Positions 35,790 to 46,434 of a DNA stretch of 64,000 nucleotides are shown in pieces. The notes beneath the pieces were generated by a model that saw nothing but the letters and a program-made list of their open reading frames with translations, had not been told where the DNA came from and did no database searches. Source of the stretch: Levilactobacillus paucivorans (GTDB lineage Bacteria > Bacillota > Bacilli > Lactobacillales > Lactobacillaceae); the NCBI RefSeq assembly GCF_001437125.1, contig NZ_JQCA01000020.1, forward strand, positions 17,759 to 81,758, written 5' to 3'. Each line of letters begins with the position of its first letter. Within the stretch, counting starts at the first letter, position 1. A program made the translations under genes and the position numbers.

Positions 35790-36785
35790 GTGAAAATTAT
35801 TGCTTATGGCATTCGAGAAGATGAACGGCCTTACTTAGAAGAATGGGCGCAGGACCAAGGAATTGAGGTCCGTGTCGTTCGAGAACTATTGGATGAACAG
35901 ACAGCCGATCTAGCCAAGGGTTATGATGGGGCGGTGGTTTACCAACAGAAGCCATACTCTGGGGCAATTTTAGATCGATTAGCCGCCAATGGCGTGACAA
36001 ACCTCTCGTTACGTAACGTTGGGGTCGATAACGTGGATGCGGATGCGGTGAAACGCCATGGGTTTAAGGTGACTAACGTGCCGGCTTATTCACCAGCGGC
36101 CATCGCCGAATTTACGGTGACGCGGCTCATGCAATTGCTGCGGCGGACCCCAACCTTTGATCGGGAACAGGCCTTAGGTGACCTACGTTGGGCGCCCGAC
36201 ATTGCCGATGAACTCAACACGATGACGGTGGGGATTGTCGCGACCGGCCGGATTGGCCGCGCTGCCATGAAAATCTACCAGGGATTTGGCGCCAAGGTGA
36301 TTGCCTATGATGTTTACCACAATCCCGAACTGGAGAAGCAGGGGATCTATGTCGACACGCTCGATGACCTCTACGCGCAGGCAGATGTGATCTCCTTGCA
36401 TGCCCCTGCCACCAAGGACAATGAGAAGATGTTGAATGACGCGGCCTTTGCCAAGATGAAGCCCGGTGTGTGGATTTTAAATCCAGCACGGGGGGCTCTG
36501 ATTGACACGGATGCCCTGATCAGAGCCTTAGACAGTGGTCAGGTCGCTGGTGCGGCACTGGACGTCTATGAGGACGAAGTGGGAATCTTTAACACCGACT
36601 TCGGGAGCTTTGCCTCGATTCCAGACGAACGCCTGAAGAACTTGATGGAACGGGACAACGTGTTAGTTAGCCCCCACATTGCGTTCTATACACGGACGGC
36701 CGTGAAGAACATGGTGCAATATGCCTTGAATAACAACCGAGACTTGATTGCGACCGGTCATGCCAAGAATGAAGTTCAATTCTAA
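35790..36785 (+). CDS. ldhD: D-2-hydroxyacid (D-lactate) dehydrogenase
   Basis: Reduces pyruvate (or a related 2-oxoacid) to the D-hydroxyacid with NADH. The 331 residues have the D-LDH catalytic set: Arg about 233 in NPARGAL, Glu about 261 in DVYEDEVGIF, and His about 295 in SPHIAFYT. The NAD motif reads GIVATGRIGR, where Ala replaces the first Gly of GTGHIG. Start GTG at 35790 has AAGGAGG 8 nt upstream; an earlier in-frame GTG (35772) overlaps that site. Probably D-LDH or a paralogue such as D-hydroxyisocaproate dehydrogenase. Confidence 0.88.
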   Translation: MKIIAYGIREDERPYLEEWAQDQGIEVRVVRELLDEQTADLAKGYDGAVVYQQKPYSGAILDRLAANGVTNLSLRNVGVDNVDADAVKRHGFKVTNVPAYSPAAIAEFTVTRLMQLLRRTPTFDREQALGDLRWAPDIADELNTMTVGIVATGRIGRAAMKIYQGFGAKVIAYDVYHNPELEKQGIYVDTLDDLYAQADVISLHAPATKDNEKMLNDAAFAKMKPGVWILNPARGALIDTDALIRALDSGQVAGAALDVYEDEVGIFNTDFGSFASIPDERLKNLMERDNVLVSPHIAFYTRTAVKNMVQYALNNNRDLIATGHAKNEVQF

Positions 36786-36800
36786 AACTGAGGACAAACA

Positions 36801-36831
36801 AAAAGCGTTGCCTGCTGGCGACGCTTTTTTA
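36801..36831. terminator. Bidirectional terminator after ldhD
   Basis: A 12-bp stem with one G-U pair (36801-36812 with 36817-36828) flanked by A and T runs, between convergent genes. Confidence 0.88.
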
Positions 36832-36835
36832 CGGC

Positions 36836-37555
36836 CTAAGCCTCTGGAATTGTGGTGAGTGCCAGGAGTAAGTCCTGTAGCTCGAGAGGGTCGGTAACCG
36901 TTTGGTCGGGGACCCATTGGCCATCAGGCTCCTCTAAATCACGGTGGTTAAACCAGAAGGACTGCCAGCCGGCTTGTTTGGACGCTCTGACATCCATGCT
37001 GTAGCAGTCACCAACGTAGGCGACTTCACTAGCTCGCAGATTTAGCCGACGATTCATTAGGGTGAAAATTTGGGGATCAGGTTTGGCCAGACCGACTTCT
37101 TCCGAGGTCACAATGGCCTCTCTGTCGATCCACCGATGCATTTGAAGTTGCATCACTTTTGCCAATTGAAATTGAGTGTTACCATTGGTCAGAATACCCA
37201 GCTGGTATTGTTGGCTGAGGCTATCGAGGGCCGTTGATAGGCCGGGGAAGAGTTTAATATCAGCCAACCCAGCGGTGTAAGCTTCTTCAAAATTCAACGC
37301 GCTTTGGGCATCGACGGCGGGCAGGTGTTGAGCCAGTAAGGCGGTGTTTAACCGCTTGACGGCCATCTCTTGTTCGGACCAGTGCCCGTTAATGACGTGA
37401 GCATACGCCTGGTGACTCTGCTGGCGGTACGCTTGAAACGTGGTATTCAGATCAACCTCTGACGGCAATCCTAGGATTGGCGCGAGGGCGGCCTCAAAGG
37501 GAGCCTTTTGATCATAGAGCGTGTCATCGACATCGAAGACGACCGCTTTAATCAT
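36836..37555 (-). CDS. HAD-superfamily phosphatase (YjjG-like)
   Basis: A 239-residue HAD hydrolase with motif I DVDDTLYDQ (residues 8-16), a helical cap (residues 18-90), motif II ILTNGN, motif III KPDPQIF and motif IV VGDCYSMD. The layout matches the YjjG-like subgroup that dephosphorylates nucleotides or small phosphometabolites. I chose the ATG at 37555, which has GAGGAGGAAACGAAC before it; the longer frame adds 13 unlikely codons. Substrate cannot be told from sequence. Confidence 0.88.
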   Translation of the reverse strand: MIKAVVFDVDDTLYDQKAPFEAALAPILGLPSEVDLNTTFQAYRQQSHQAYAHVINGHWSEQEMAVKRLNTALLAQHLPAVDAQSALNFEEAYTAGLADIKLFPGLSTALDSLSQQYQLGILTNGNTQFQLAKVMQLQMHRWIDREAIVTSEEVGLAKPDPQIFTLMNRRLNLRASEVAYVGDCYSMDVRASKQAGWQSFWFNHRDLEEPDGQWVPDQTVTDPLELQDLLLALTTIPEA

Positions 37556-37640
37556 GTTCGTTTCCTCCTCAGTAGTGCCTAAGCAGTGTACCATACCCAG
37601 GAATAAATGCCAATTTTCTCAAAAATGCTGTCGATTTAGC

Positions 37641-37669
37641 TTGTGTTCATCCCAGTTGTTTTGTATAAT
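37641..37669 (+). promoter_or_regulatory. Promoter of rpsB
   Basis: TTGTGT (37641-37646) and TATAAT (37664-37669) at 17-bp spacing. Confidence 0.72.
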
Positions 37670-37675
37670 GATTGT

Positions 37676-37790
37676 CGGTGCTTATGCACCAATTCACACC
37701 TCGCGTGATGGCTGAAGGGGTGCTCGCAAGAGTTCTTCGGCTGTGAGATCGTGGGGGAGGAAATCAAAAACTATTTGGAGGCATTTTATC
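37676..37790 (+). promoter_or_regulatory. rpsB leader with hairpin
   Basis: A leader of about 115 nt that begins with a GGTGC-TTAT-GCACC hairpin (37678-37691) and continues GC-rich to the ribosome site. Leaders of rpsB in Firmicutes and other bacteria are often S2-binding feedback sites; that role here is inference. Confidence 0.45.
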
Positions 37791-38591
37791 ATGGCTGTTA
37801 TTTCAATGAAACAACTGCTCGAAGCCGGTGTCCACTTTGGTCACCAAACCCGTCGTTGGAACCCTAAGATGAAGCAATACATCTTTACGGAACGTAACGG
37901 TATCTACATCATCGACTTACAAAAGACGGTGAAGTTAATTGACGTTGCTTACAACTACATGAAGGACGAAGCTGCTAAGGGCGCCGTTGTTCTGTTTGTT
38001 GGGACTAAGAAGCAAGCTCAAGATTCTATCGAAGAAGAAGCTACCCGTGCCGGTCAATACTACGTTAACCACCGTTGGTTAGGTGGGACTTTGACCAACT
38101 GGGAAACCATCCAAACTCGGATCAAGCGTCTTAAAGATTTGAAGAAGATGGCTACTGACGGTACTTTTGACGTTCTTCCTAAGAAGGAAGTTTCCTTACT
38201 TAAGAAGTCACAAGACAAGTTGGAACGTTTCTTAGGCGGTATCGAAGATATGCCTAAGCTCCCTGACGTTATGTTCATCGTTGACCCTCGCAAGGAACAA
38301 ATCGCTGTTCACGAAGCACAAAAGTTGAACATTCCGATCGTTGCCATGGTTGATACGAACACTGACCCAGATGAAATTGACGTGGTTATCCCATCTAACG
38401 ATGACGCTATCCGTGCCGTTCGTCTGATTACTTCTAAGATGGCTGATGCCATTGTTGAAGGTCGTCAAGGTGAAGACCAAGTTGACGAAAAGACTTTCGA
38501 AGGTAAGAAATCAGCTGACAAGAAGAGCGCAAAGCCTTCTGACAACTCGATGGAAGACATCGTTAACGCCGTTGAAGGCGACAACAAGTAA
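37791..38591 (+). CDS. rpsB: 30S ribosomal protein S2
   Basis: Small-subunit protein near the anti-Shine-Dalgarno helix. The 266 residues contain [20 protein letters not shown] (residues 6-25), [10 protein letters not shown] and [15 protein letters not shown]. The C-terminal 30 residues are a Lys/Asp-rich tail. The ATG follows TTGGAGGCATTTTATC; 16 upstream in-frame codons are not conserved. It is followed by tsf, the universal order, with a hairpin in between. Confidence 0.97.
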   Translation: MAVISMKQLLEAGVHFGHQTRRWNPKMKQYIFTERNGIYIIDLQKTVKLIDVAYNYMKDEAAKGAVVLFVGTKKQAQDSIEEEATRAGQYYVNHRWLGGTLTNWETIQTRIKRLKDLKKMATDGTFDVLPKKEVSLLKKSQDKLERFLGGIEDMPKLPDVMFIVDPRKEQIAVHEAQKLNIPIVAMVDTNTDPDEIDVVIPSNDDAIRAVRLITSKMADAIVEGRQGEDQVDEKTFEGKKSADKKSAKPSDNSMEDIVNAVEGDNK

Positions 38592-38649
38592 TTTAATGCA
38601 AGGTAACGGGCAACCGCTACTTTCCAAATACTAGATTTAAAAGCACCTT

Positions 38650-38704
38650 AGGCTGGCTTAATGTTTAGGACCGTTCATGGCCTGAGATTGAGTCAGTCTT
38701 TTTT
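38650..38704 (+). terminator. Terminator/attenuator between rpsB and tsf
   Basis: A 13-bp stem with three G-U pairs (38650-38662 with 38687-38699), with an inner hairpin between the arms, and a T-run 38699-38704. It may allow partial read-through into tsf. Confidence 0.78.
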
Positions 38705-38744
38705 GCGACTATATGCTTAACATTGATAAAGGAGGCCATTAAAC

Positions 38745-39629
38745 ATGGCAAGCAAAATCACTGCAGCACAAGTTAAAGAATTACGTGACAAAACCCAAGT
38801 TGGGATGATGGATGCTAAGAAGGCCCTTGTTGCTTCTGAAGGTGACATGGACAAGGCGATCGATTTTCTTCGTGAAAAGGGTATCGCTAAGGCTAAGAAG
38901 AAGAGTGGCAACGTTGCGGCTAACGGTTTAGCTCGCGTTATGGTTAGCGGTAACACCGCTGCCATCATCGAAGTTAACTCTGAAACGGACTTCGTTGCAA
39001 CTAACGACACGTTCAATGCCTTGGTTGACAAGGTTGCCAACACGATTGCTGCCAAGCAACCAGCTGACATGGATGCTGCCTTAGCCTTGAAGGCTGACGA
39101 TGGCGAAACGTTAAACGAAGCCATCATCAAGACGACTCAAGTCACGAGTGAAAACGTTAAGTTACGTCGTTTTGCCGTTGTTAACAAGACTGACGGCCAA
39201 GTATTCGGTGCTTACTTACACCAAGGTGGCCAAATCGCCGCTGTCGTTGTTTTAGACGGTGCCGATGAAGCTACTGCCAAGGATGTGGCGATGCACGTTG
39301 CCGCCATCAACCCAGAATTCGTTTCCAAGGATGACATTCCTGCTGACCGTTTGGCTCACGAACGTGAAGTCTTGAAGCAAGAAGCCTTGAACGAAGGCAA
39401 GCCTGAAAAGATCGTTGAAAAGATGGTCGAAGGCCGTCTCCACAAGTTCTTGTCAGAAATCAGTTTAGCTGACCAACCATTCGTTAAGGATGGCGACCAA
39501 ACTGTTGGCCAATTCGTTGCCAGCAAGGGTGGTAAGTTGGTAAGCTTCGTCCGTTACGAAGTTGGTGAAGGAATCGAAAAGCCTAAGTCTGACTTAGCGC
39601 AAGAAGTCCAAGACCAAATCAACGGTTAA
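38745..39629 (+). CDS. tsf: Elongation factor Ts
   Basis: Nucleotide-exchange factor for EF-Tu. The 294 residues carry the N-terminal UBA-like domain ([22 protein letters not shown]), the TDFVATN signature (about residue 81) and the coiled-coil region. Codon use is highly biased, as in tuf. The ATG follows AAAGGAGGCCATTAAAC. Confidence 0.97.
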   Translation: MASKITAAQVKELRDKTQVGMMDAKKALVASEGDMDKAIDFLREKGIAKAKKKSGNVAANGLARVMVSGNTAAIIEVNSETDFVATNDTFNALVDKVANTIAAKQPADMDAALALKADDGETLNEAIIKTTQVTSENVKLRRFAVVNKTDGQVFGAYLHQGGQIAAVVVLDGADEATAKDVAMHVAAINPEFVSKDDIPADRLAHEREVLKQEALNEGKPEKIVEKMVEGRLHKFLSEISLADQPFVKDGDQTVGQFVASKGGKLVSFVRYEVGEGIEKPKSDLAQEVQDQING

Positions 39630-39640
39630 TTTTGACCGAA

Positions 39641-39675
39641 AAGCGTAGTTTCCGTTCGGGGACTACGCTTTTTTA
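39641..39675 (+). terminator. Terminator of tsf
   Basis: A 9-bp stem (39641-39649 with 39662-39670) with a T-run at 39669-39674. Confidence 0.87.
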
Positions 39676-39712
39676 TTAAGTTAATGCGGCAAAACGGTTA
39701 AATCGCTGACCC

Positions 39713-39741
39713 GTGACTATCACTAGTGGCGGGAATATGAT
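39713..39741 (+). promoter_or_regulatory. Promoter of pyrH
   Basis: GTGACT (39713-39718) and TATGAT (39736-39741) with 17-bp spacing, 35 bp before pyrH. Confidence 0.6.
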
Positions 39742-39743
39742 AG

Positions 39744-40499
<756 letters not shown>

Positions 40500-40501
40500 A
40501 C

Positions 40502-41059
40502 ATGGCAGATCAGATCATTACAGATGCACAGGATCGTATGAAAAAGGCAGAGGAAGCACTCAAGCGTGAATTGGGAACAATTCGGGCCGGTCGGGCCAAC
40601 GCCAGCATTTTAAACCGTGTGATGGTGCAATACTATGGGGTGGATACGCCACTGAACCAAGTGGCATCCATCACTATTCCAGAACCACGGATCTTGATGG
40701 TAACGCCGTACGACAAGTCCGCTCTCGAAGATGTTGAGAAGGGGATCTTGGAATCCGACGTTGGGATCACGCCAGCTAATGATGGGAGCGCTCTGCGGTT
40801 AGTGATTCCACAACTGACTGAGGAACGGCGTAAGGAATTAGCTAAGCAAGTGAAGGCTACCGCCGAACAAGGTAAGGTTGCCGTTCGTAACGTTCGTCGT
40901 GACGCCATGGATGACGTCAAGAAGGGCCACAAGAACGGGGACTACACCGACGACGACCTGCACAACATGGAAGACCAAGTTCAAAAGGTGACGGATAAGG
41001 CCATCAAGGGCATTGACGCCATCTCAGCGGACAAGGAAAAGGAAATCTTAACAGACTAG
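40502..41059 (+). CDS. frr: Ribosome recycling factor
   Basis: Splits ribosomes after termination with EF-G. The 185 residues include [15 protein letters not shown] near residue 20 and the [14 protein letters not shown] region. It starts 2 nt after pyrH and is presumably translated from a ribosome site inside its 3' end (GTAAGGGG). A small acidic protein gene follows before uppS. Confidence 0.97.
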   Translation: MADQIITDAQDRMKKAEEALKRELGTIRAGRANASILNRVMVQYYGVDTPLNQVASITIPEPRILMVTPYDKSALEDVEKGILESDVGITPANDGSALRLVIPQLTEERRKELAKQVKATAEQGKVAVRNVRRDAMDDVKKGHKNGDYTDDDLHNMEDQVQKVTDKAIKGIDAISADKEKEILTD

Positions 41060-41090
41060 ACTAACCCTTTTGGGGAAGGAGCGTTTTATT

Positions 41091-41513
41091 ATGGCAGAAG
41101 AGAATCAAAATAACCAAGACGACATCGAAATCACCCCCGGTTCTAAGGAATTCGGGAAAATGGTCTTTCGGTTAAACAACGCGGTCAATGCTGAAAACGT
41201 GTCAATCTTAAACTACAATGGTGCGGAACTTGAAGAAATTCAAGAAGGGGTATATGCTCAACCCGCCTTTGTTAGCGATGATTTCAACTTGTTCTTCGTC
41301 GTTACCCAACTGATTGGCGACGACTGGATCGTGGCCTTCTCTAAGGCAACCATCGAACACGGTAACGAAATTACCGACTTGTCTGACCCAATGCCAACTG
41401 GTGAAGGTCTGAACCTGTTGGGACAGGTCAGTGCCGATGATGCCAACAACCTTCTGAGCTACTTCGGAACGTTGGCTGACGCTAAGCGCGGTGACTGGCG
41501 GTTAATCGAATAG
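41091..41513 (+). CDS. Conserved acidic protein of unknown function
   Basis: A 140-residue acidic protein (many Asp/Glu) without membrane segments or a motif I know. The alternating pattern, for example VYAQPAFVSDDFNLFFVVTQ, suggests a compact beta-rich domain. The ATG at 41091 follows GGAAGGAG at 9 nt. It sits between frr and uppS, normally adjacent genes in Firmicutes, and a terminator follows it, so it is likely co-transcribed with pyrH-frr. Confidence 0.7.
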   Translation: MAEENQNNQDDIEITPGSKEFGKMVFRLNNAVNAENVSILNYNGAELEEIQEGVYAQPAFVSDDFNLFFVVTQLIGDDWIVAFSKATIEHGNEITDLSDPMPTGEGLNLLGQVSADDANNLLSYFGTLADAKRGDWRLIE

Positions 41514-41543
41514 CGCGAAACCTTAAAGTTTTCGCTCAATTTG

Positions 41544-41575
41544 AGAGCTGGGATAGTTTCCCGGCTCTTTTTTTG
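41544..41575 (+). terminator. Terminator before uppS
   Basis: A 10-bp stem with one G-U pair (41544-41553 with 41559-41568) followed by seven T residues. Confidence 0.9.
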
Positions 41576-41614
41576 TTATGATGAGAGGTTGTAAAGACTT
41601 AATGGAGGTGCGCT

Positions 41615-42403
41615 GTGTTTTCATTTTTAAATAAAGATCAGGCGACGGGCGAAGTCACGGAACGGCAATTGGATGAAACCAACATTCCCGCCCACATCGC
41701 CATTATCATGGATGGCAACGGTCGGTGGGCCCAACAACGTCATTTACCACGGATCGCTGGTCACAAACAAGGTATGAATACGGTCAAAACGGTGGCAAAG
41801 GCTGCCAGTCACTTGGGTGTCAAGGTCCTCACGTTATATGCCTTTTCAACGGAGAACTGGTCGCGGCCTTCAACGGAAGTGAACTATCTGATGAAGTTGC
41901 CGGTTGATTTCTTTAGCACATTTGTCCCCGAACTCATCAAGAATAATATTCGCGTCAAGGTGATGGGCTACGTGGATCAACTGCCTAAGGCGACGCAAAA
42001 GGCGGTGCAAGATGCCGTTGCCGATACCGCTGACTGTACGGGGATGGTGCTGAACTTTGCCCTCAACTACGGCGGTCGCGCGGAAATTATTACCGCGGTG
42101 CAAGCCCTGGCTAAACGCGTTCAGGCGGGTGATCTGGCTCCCGAGGCTATCGATGAAGCCCAGATGGACCGCGAACTCATGACGGGTGACCTGGGTGACC
42201 TGGCCGATCCCGATCTGATGATTCGAACCAGTGGGGAGCAACGCCTCTCTAATTTCATGCTGTGGGAGGCTGCCTACAGTGAGTTTGTCTTCGTCCAAGA
42301 ACATTGGCCAGACTTTGACCAAGCAGCCCTAGAATCGGCAATCTATACTTATCAGCAACGTCATCGCCGCTTTGGCGGTCTGGAAACGACGGAACAAAAA
42401 TAA
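41615..42403 (+). CDS. uppS: Undecaprenyl diphosphate synthase
   Basis: Makes the C55 lipid carrier for peptidoglycan and teichoic acids by adding isopentenyl units to farnesyl diphosphate. The 262 residues include the cis-prenyltransferase motif IAIIMDGNGRWAQQR (about residue 29) with the catalytic Asp, GHKQG and DLMIRTSGEQRLSNF. The GTG follows GGAGGTGCGCT. It leads the uppS-cdsA-rseP-proS unit, which links lipid carrier, phospholipid and membrane proteolysis. Confidence 0.97.
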   Translation: MFSFLNKDQATGEVTERQLDETNIPAHIAIIMDGNGRWAQQRHLPRIAGHKQGMNTVKTVAKAASHLGVKVLTLYAFSTENWSRPSTEVNYLMKLPVDFFSTFVPELIKNNIRVKVMGYVDQLPKATQKAVQDAVADTADCTGMVLNFALNYGGRAEIITAVQALAKRVQAGDLAPEAIDEAQMDRELMTGDLGDLADPDLMIRTSGEQRLSNFMLWEAAYSEFVFVQEHWPDFDQAALESAIYTYQQRHRRFGGLETTEQK

Positions 42404-42424
42404 CGACATTGAGGAGCATGTAGA

Positions 42425-43213
42425 ATGAAACAACGGGTTATTACGGCGGTTGTCGCCTTAATTATATTTATCCCCATCATCATTGCGGGGGGTATCTGGG
42501 TGGATGTGGCCGGCTTCGTCTTAGGTTTAGTGGCCTTATCGGAAGTCCTGATCATGCGTAAGAAGCTTTTGGTGAGCCCAGAAGCCTTTATCTCTGGTTT
42601 AGGTATCTTAGCAGTCATCGCCCCCATGGGTTGGTGGCAGGATCTGCCTCACTTTCTCGATCCCTGGTACATTGTTTACTTATTTGTCCTGCTATTATTG
42701 ATGCGGACGGTGGTTTCTCGTAACCGGTTCTCGTTCGACGATGCTGGGGTGATTACGCTGAGCATGCTGTACATCGGGATTGGGTTCCACTTCTTTATTG
42801 CCGCACGGGATGTCAGTCTAGTGGCCCTGCTATACGCGTTGTTCATTGTCTGGACGACGGATTCCGGTGCCTACATGATTGGCCGAAAATTAGGGAAGCA
42901 CAAGCTCGCCCCACATATCAGTCCGAACAAGACCTGGGAGGGCTCCATTGGGGGCTCACTGGTGGCCACGATTGTTGGGAGTGTCTTCTGGTATTTCTTC
43001 CCTACGGGTCATTTCAGTCTGGGCGTCATGATTCTTTTAACCCTGGTCTTCTCGATCGTAGGTCAGTTCGGGGATCTCGTGGAATCGGCTCTCAAGCGGT
43101 ACTACGGCGTCAAGGATTCCGGCAAGATCCTACCGGGACACGGTGGGATTCTCGACCGGTTTGATAGTCTACTGTTGGTTCTGCCCGTGATTCATCTCTT
43201 CGGACTGATCTAA
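42425..43213 (+). CDS. cdsA: Phosphatidate cytidylyltransferase
   Basis: Makes CDP-diacylglycerol from phosphatidate and CTP. The 262-residue protein is mostly membrane helices (about six to eight). The C-terminal family signature reads KDSGKILPGHGGILDRFDSL. The ATG is 9 nt after GAGGAG. It follows uppS at 21 nt. Confidence 0.95.
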   Translation: MKQRVITAVVALIIFIPIIIAGGIWVDVAGFVLGLVALSEVLIMRKKLLVSPEAFISGLGILAVIAPMGWWQDLPHFLDPWYIVYLFVLLLLMRTVVSRNRFSFDDAGVITLSMLYIGIGFHFFIAARDVSLVALLYALFIVWTTDSGAYMIGRKLGKHKLAPHISPNKTWEGSIGGSLVATIVGSVFWYFFPTGHFSLGVMILLTLVFSIVGQFGDLVESALKRYYGVKDSGKILPGHGGILDRFDSLLLVLPVIHLFGLI

Positions 43214-43306
43214 CGACCGCAAGTCACTTGCACCACGACTATTGCTTACGGTATGCTAGACAGCAGAAAAAAGTAAGCGAAGCCAACAGGAGAAGGGACG
43301 ACAGCT

Positions 43307-44584
43307 GTGATTACAACCATTATTACCTTTATTATCGTGTTTGGAATTTTGGTCATCGTGCACGAATTCGGGCACTTTTACTTTGCCAAACGCGGTGGGA
43401 TTCTGGTCCGTGAGTTCTCAATCGGAATGGGTCCCAAACTCTTCTATCATCGGGGTAAAGACGGAACCACGTATACGGTGCGGTTACTGCCAGTCGGCGG
43501 ATACGTCCGCATGGCCGGTGCCGAAGATGATGAGGAAGAACTCCAACCCGGAACGCCGGTGAGTCTCTACCTTGGTAAGAACGATCTGGTTGAACGGATT
43601 AACACCTCCAAGAAGTCGAGTCTCTTCAACGGGATTCCCTTAGAGGTCACCGCGACCGATCTCGAGGATGAATTGTGGATCGAAGGTTACGAAAACGGGG
43701 ATGAATCCGCCGTTAAGCGTTATCCGGTTGCCCATGAAGCCACGATCATTGAGAGTGATGGGACCGAACTTCAGATTGCGCCTAAGGACGTTCAGTTTCA
43801 GTCAGCCTCACTGGGTCGGCGGTTAATGACCAATTTTGCCGGACCCATGAATAATATTTTCCTGGCCATTGTGACCTTCATGTTGATGTCCTTTGTTCAG
43901 GGTGGGGTTGCCATGGGAACCAACCAGGTTCAAGTGGCAAGTTCACCGGTCTCCGTCGCCAAGAAGGCGGGCCTGAAGACCAACGACAAGATTCTCACAG
44001 TCAATGGCAAGACGACCAAGGACTGGACGGCGTTGAGTACGGCGATCCAGCCGCGGGCTAACAAGAAGACCACTTTGACCATTCAACGTGGTCAGAGTAA
44101 GAAGACCCTAACGCTGACGCCAGAGGGCCAGAAGTCCAATGGCAAGACGGTCGGCATGATCGGCATCACGCAGGCCCAGAATAAGCACATTGGGGCCATC
44201 CTAGCGTCTGGATTTACCCAGACCTGGTCGATGACCAAAGCGTTGTTTGGCGCCCTGTGGAACATGGTTTCCGGTCACTTCAGCCTAAATGATTTAGGTG
44301 GACCCGTGGCCATCTTTGCCACGACCTCTCAAGCCACTAAATTTGGTCTAGTGGGAATCCTGAATTTCCTGGCCTTTCTGTCAATTAACCTGGCAATTGT
44401 CAATTTACTGCCAATTCCGGCCCTCGATGGTGGTAAAATATTATTGAACTTTATTGAAGCCATCCGGCGCAAACCACTCTCAGAAAATGTTGAGGCGGGA
44501 ATTACGCTGGTGGGGGTCGCATTCCTGGTCTTACTGATGCTATTGGTTACTTGGAATGATATCGAGCGCTACTTTATTCACTAA
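43307..44584 (+). CDS. rseP: RseP/RasP site-2 intramembrane metalloprotease
   Basis: Membrane zinc protease that cleaves within the bilayer, processing anti-sigma factors or signal-peptide remnants (the Eep function in enterococci). The 425 residues have the HEFGH zinc motif at residues 19-23, a PDZ domain (about residues 185-270) and the third ligand region NLLPIPALDGGKI near residue 370. The GTG start follows AGGAGAAGGGACGACAGCT. Confidence 0.95.
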   Translation: MITTIITFIIVFGILVIVHEFGHFYFAKRGGILVREFSIGMGPKLFYHRGKDGTTYTVRLLPVGGYVRMAGAEDDEEELQPGTPVSLYLGKNDLVERINTSKKSSLFNGIPLEVTATDLEDELWIEGYENGDESAVKRYPVAHEATIIESDGTELQIAPKDVQFQSASLGRRLMTNFAGPMNNIFLAIVTFMLMSFVQGGVAMGTNQVQVASSPVSVAKKAGLKTNDKILTVNGKTTKDWTALSTAIQPRANKKTTLTIQRGQSKKTLTLTPEGQKSNGKTVGMIGITQAQNKHIGAILASGFTQTWSMTKALFGALWNMVSGHFSLNDLGGPVAIFATTSQATKFGLVGILNFLAFLSINLAIVNLLPIPALDGGKILLNFIEAIRRKPLSENVEAGITLVGVAFLVLLMLLVTWNDIERYFIH

Positions 44585-46333
<1,749 letters not shown>

Positions 46334-46379
46334 TAACTAAAACGACAGGCGTCAATTGACGTCTGTGACCGAATCCAAG

Positions 46380-46410
46380 GGGGCTGGGACAATTGTCCTG
46401 GCTCCTTTTT
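46380..46410 (+). terminator. Terminator between proS and polC
   Basis: An 11-bp stem with several G-U pairs (46380-46390 with 46395-46405), AATT loop and a five-T run. Confidence 0.78.
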
Positions 46411-46434
46411 AGACAGGATGAAAGGAGTTCGCTT

